Assembly: GCA_003561595.1 (NCBI GenBank)
Contig: PWWF01000324.1
Span: 1-14,774, forward strand
From: Paracoccaceae bacterium
GTDB taxonomy: Bacteria; Pseudomonadota; Alphaproteobacteria; Rhodobacterales; Rhodobacteraceae
DNA: 14,774 nt
Direction: 5' to 3'
Within the stretch, counting starts at the first letter, position 1. Each line of letters starts with the position of its first letter. Positions 12,956 to 14,774 of this stretch are shown piece by piece. The notes under the pieces were generated by a model. It was given only the letters and a program-made list of their open reading frames with translations. It searched no databases and was not told where the DNA came from. Position numbers and translations under genes: made by a program.

Positions 12956-13738
12956 ATGACAACACAGTGGCAGCCCGGAATATCAGAGCCAAGCGACATG
13001 CCACCCACCGACCCGACCGCGCCGACCGCAGCCCCGCCCGACAGGGCGGCGATCCGTGCATATCTGGACAGCCTGACCAAGCGCATCGCGGGCGAGGGCC
13101 CGCCCGATCTGCCATCGGCGCTGATCAGCGGCGCCATCCGCTGCGGCAAGACGCGGGTTGCGCGGCAGGTCTGCAACGCGACCGGGCTGGTGCGGCTGGA
13201 AACGGATCACCTGCGCAATGCGCTGATCCTGGGCCTGTCCGAAGGCGACAAGCGGCGGGTGACGAAATATGTCTATCGCCAGATCCTGCTGCGCCACCCG
13301 CGCGGTCTGCTGATCGACGGGACCGCTTTGATGGATGCGCCCTGCGAATTGCCGCTCTGGGCGCGCAGGCGCGGCATCCTGTTCTTTGCCATCGGCTATA
13401 GCGAGGGGCGCGTCCCCGACAAGACGCGCGACCTGCTGGCCTTTCGCGCCTCGAACCCGTGCTGGACGCGCAAGATGACCGATGATGCAGGCGTCAAGCG
13501 GCTGGCGCGCCAGATCATCCAGCGCAGCAAGGAAGTGCGGGGGTTTTGCGCGGCGCATGATCTGCCATATTTCCACCTCGACTCCGGGCAGTTCGAGGCC
13601 GAGCGCGACCGCGTCGCCCGCGAGATCGAGGCGCAAATCCGCCGCTACCATGCGCAAACCGCGCCATCAGGTCTGATGGCGCAGCTGACATCCTGGCGGC
13701 GGGCGTGGTTCAGAGCGGGCGATCCACCCGCACGGTGA
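12956..13738 (+). CDS. P-loop kinase-like NTPase of unknown substrate
   Basis: This 260-residue protein has a Walker A loop GAIRCGKT (residues 59-66) preceded by LPSALIS, then LETDHLRNAL (81-90). A hydrophobic strand with an Asp, LLIDGTAL (118-125), follows. This order resembles small-molecule kinases of the shikimate/adenylylsulfate kinase-like P-loop group, but I cannot name the substrate. A Trp/Arg-rich stretch ends the protein (SWRRAWFRAG). The first 50 residues are Pro/Ala-rich and probably disordered. The start is uncertain: the ATG at 12956 and the one at 12998 (MPPTDP) both lack a clear ribosome binding site. It is the only plus-strand gene in the window. Its end overlaps the end of the convergent beta-helix gene by 29 bases. 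Confidence 0.75.
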   Translation: MTTQWQPGISEPSDMPPTDPTAPTAAPPDRAAIRAYLDSLTKRIAGEGPPDLPSALISGAIRCGKTRVARQVCNATGLVRLETDHLRNALILGLSEGDKRRVTKYVYRQILLRHPRGLLIDGTALMDAPCELPLWARRRGILFFAIGYSEGRVPDKTRDLLAFRASNPCWTRKMTDDAGVKRLARQIIQRSKEVRGFCAAHDLPYFHLDSGQFEAERDRVAREIEAQIRRYHAQTAPSGLMAQLTSWRRAWFRAGDPPAR

Positions 13739-14774
13739 CCAGCGCGCGCCCGCGCACGGCCTGCGGCCAGCGCAGATGCACCTGATCGCCATTTGCGCCT
13801 TGCGTGGTCTGGACATAGGGCATGTCATGGCGGATCGCGTCGCTTGAATCGCGCGCTGGCCCTTCCATCACGACGGAACTGACTGTGCGCGCCCGCCCGC
13901 CAAAGGGCAGCTTGCTGCCGGTGCCAATGGTCCATGTGCTGGCGGTGCTGTTCTGGTCATGGATGATGACACCGGGGCTCTCGGCCGGGAAATCGACACC
14001 GTTATAGGCGTTGTTCTCGAAGATCACGTTGCGGAAACGCCCGAAATCAAGGCCCGCAAAGGTCGTGTCCACGGCATCCACACGATCGATCCGGCCATTG
14101 ATGGTGCGGAACACATTGCCCGACACCTGCAGCCCCTGGATGAACTGCCCCGGCCCCAGCGGGCGGAACACGATCCAGTTGAACCAGGGCGCGACATCGT
14201 TGCAGGTAAAGATATTGCCCGTGATCGTCAGCCCGCCAAAGCTGAAGCCCGAGGTAAAGGCAGGCTCGGGCGAATGCTCGTTCGACATCTCGATAAAGGA
14301 ATTGTCGATATAATTGCCGGTGATCGTGGTCTTTACATTGCCCGCCGTCAGGATCAGCCCGGCCTGTCGCGGGGCCTGTGCCAGATTGTCCCCACCGAAG
14401 AAATGGTTGCCGATGATCACATGGCCGGACCCGTTCATCACCCCGAAATGCGCCCAGAGCGATGCGCGGTTGTTGCGGATCTTGGCGTCATTGCCATTGA
14501 CATTGAAGGCGATGACCGTGCGATCCTCGGCCGGCATGGGCTGTTGCGAACTGCGGAATTGGCAATTGTCGATCCAGATCCCCTGACAGGCCGTCCCGAT
14601 AGACGTGATGGCCCGGTCGCGGGGGCGGTCGAATTCGCAATTCATGAAACGCAGGATGCGCCCGCCCTCGGGCAGCATGACCGACGAACACCGCCCCCGG
14701 CAGCGGAACTCGATATCATGCATCTCGAAATTGCGCAGGCTCGAGAAGCCCGAGAAATCGAGCATGTATTGATA
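13710..14774 (-). CDS. Right-handed parallel beta-helix protein, C-terminal part (partial)
   Basis: The frame is open to the right edge, so only the last 354 codons are visible and the true start lies outside. An in-frame ATG at 14763-14765 exists, but the codons before it (Y-Q-Y) stay open. The sequence is made of short repeated turns ending in Asn-rich strands: WIDNCQFR, IRNNRASLW, IIGNHFFGG, ITGNYIDNS, ITGNIFTCND, VSGNVFRTI and IFENNAYNG. This is typical of pectate-lyase-like beta-helices. The last 60 residues form a different tail (YVQTTQGANGDQVHLRW) that may bind or trimerise, as in tailspike-like or surface polysaccharide-acting proteins. No catalytic site can be assigned. Substrate and location (perhaps exported) are not visible without the N-terminus. 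Confidence 0.8.
   Translation of the reverse strand, partial: YQYMLDFSGFSSLRNFEMHDIEFRCRGRCSSVMLPEGGRILRFMNCEFDRPRDRAITSIGTACQGIWIDNCQFRSSQQPMPAEDRTVIAFNVNGNDAKIRNNRASLWAHFGVMNGSGHVIIGNHFFGGDNLAQAPRQAGLILTAGNVKTTITGNYIDNSFIEMSNEHSPEPAFTSGFSFGGLTITGNIFTCNDVAPWFNWIVFRPLGPGQFIQGLQVSGNVFRTINGRIDRVDAVDTTFAGLDFGRFRNVIFENNAYNGVDFPAESPGVIIHDQNSTASTWTIGTGSKLPFGGRARTVSSVVMEGPARDSSDAIRHDMPYVQTTQGANGDQVHLRWPQAVRGRALVTVRVDRPL

Noticed and set aside
12745..13401. Plus-strand frame starting MQSAWKNMDFAK
   Set aside because: Its first part lies in the AT-rich intergenic region without a ribosome binding site, and the rest is out of frame with the P-loop gene, which has a clear Walker A loop.
1..14774. tRNA, rRNA, CRISPR arrays, insertion sequences, prophage genes
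   Set aside because: No clover-leaf or rRNA sequence, regularly spaced repeats, transposase motifs or phage proteins were recognised by reading; a dedicated search could still find a small RNA.

Overview
The window is a stretch of a high-GC alphaproteobacterial chromosome, most likely of the Rhodobacterales (Rhodobacter/Roseobacter group). The basis is the strong G/C preference at third codon positions, the alphaproteobacterial-type AddB N-terminus, the PAS-protein/tsaE/addB neighbourhood, a CtrA-like site and the zinc-type LID of the adenylate kinase. I cannot name the genus. All but one of the genes read on the minus strand.

Left part (1-2618, minus): the first 89 codons of addB (DNA double-strand-break repair), tsaE (tRNA t6A synthesis), and a membrane-anchored protein with about three PAS domains and no output domain. 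A CtrA-type motif (TTAA-N7-TTAAC) lies about 50 bases upstream of that PAS gene. A hairpin separates it from the genes further upstream.

Central part (2742-12533, minus): a large acetate-type locus, read from right to left. acs (acetyl-CoA synthetase) and adk (adenylate kinase, which removes the AMP made by Acs) are five bases apart. Then comes a 165-bp gap holding three tandem stem-loops. Next are a DUF4212 small membrane subunit and a large sodium:solute symporter (ActP/VC_2705-like), then a gap with a perfect 10-bp hairpin. After it is a cNMP-CBS-CBS-nucleotidyltransferase (DUF294) protein, and then an unrecognised two-segment membrane protein. A stand-alone receiver domain and a two-TM/PAS/degenerate-histidine-kinase/DEDDh-exonuclease fusion end the run. 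The last four genes are overlapping or nearly abutting, so they are probably one transcript. The layout suggests uptake and activation of a short monocarboxylate (probably acetate), linked to a signalling module whose biochemical output is unknown.

Right part (12534-14774): a 422-bp AT-rich intergenic region with the likely acs promoter, a plus-strand P-loop kinase-like gene, and a minus-strand right-handed beta-helix protein cut by the window edge. These last two genes converge and overlap by 29 bp.

No rRNA, tRNA, CRISPR array, insertion sequence or phage gene was seen. The points most worth following are the tandem stem-loops between adk and DUF4212, the pseudokinase-exonuclease fusion with its receiver partner, and the combined locus as an acetate-responsive system.
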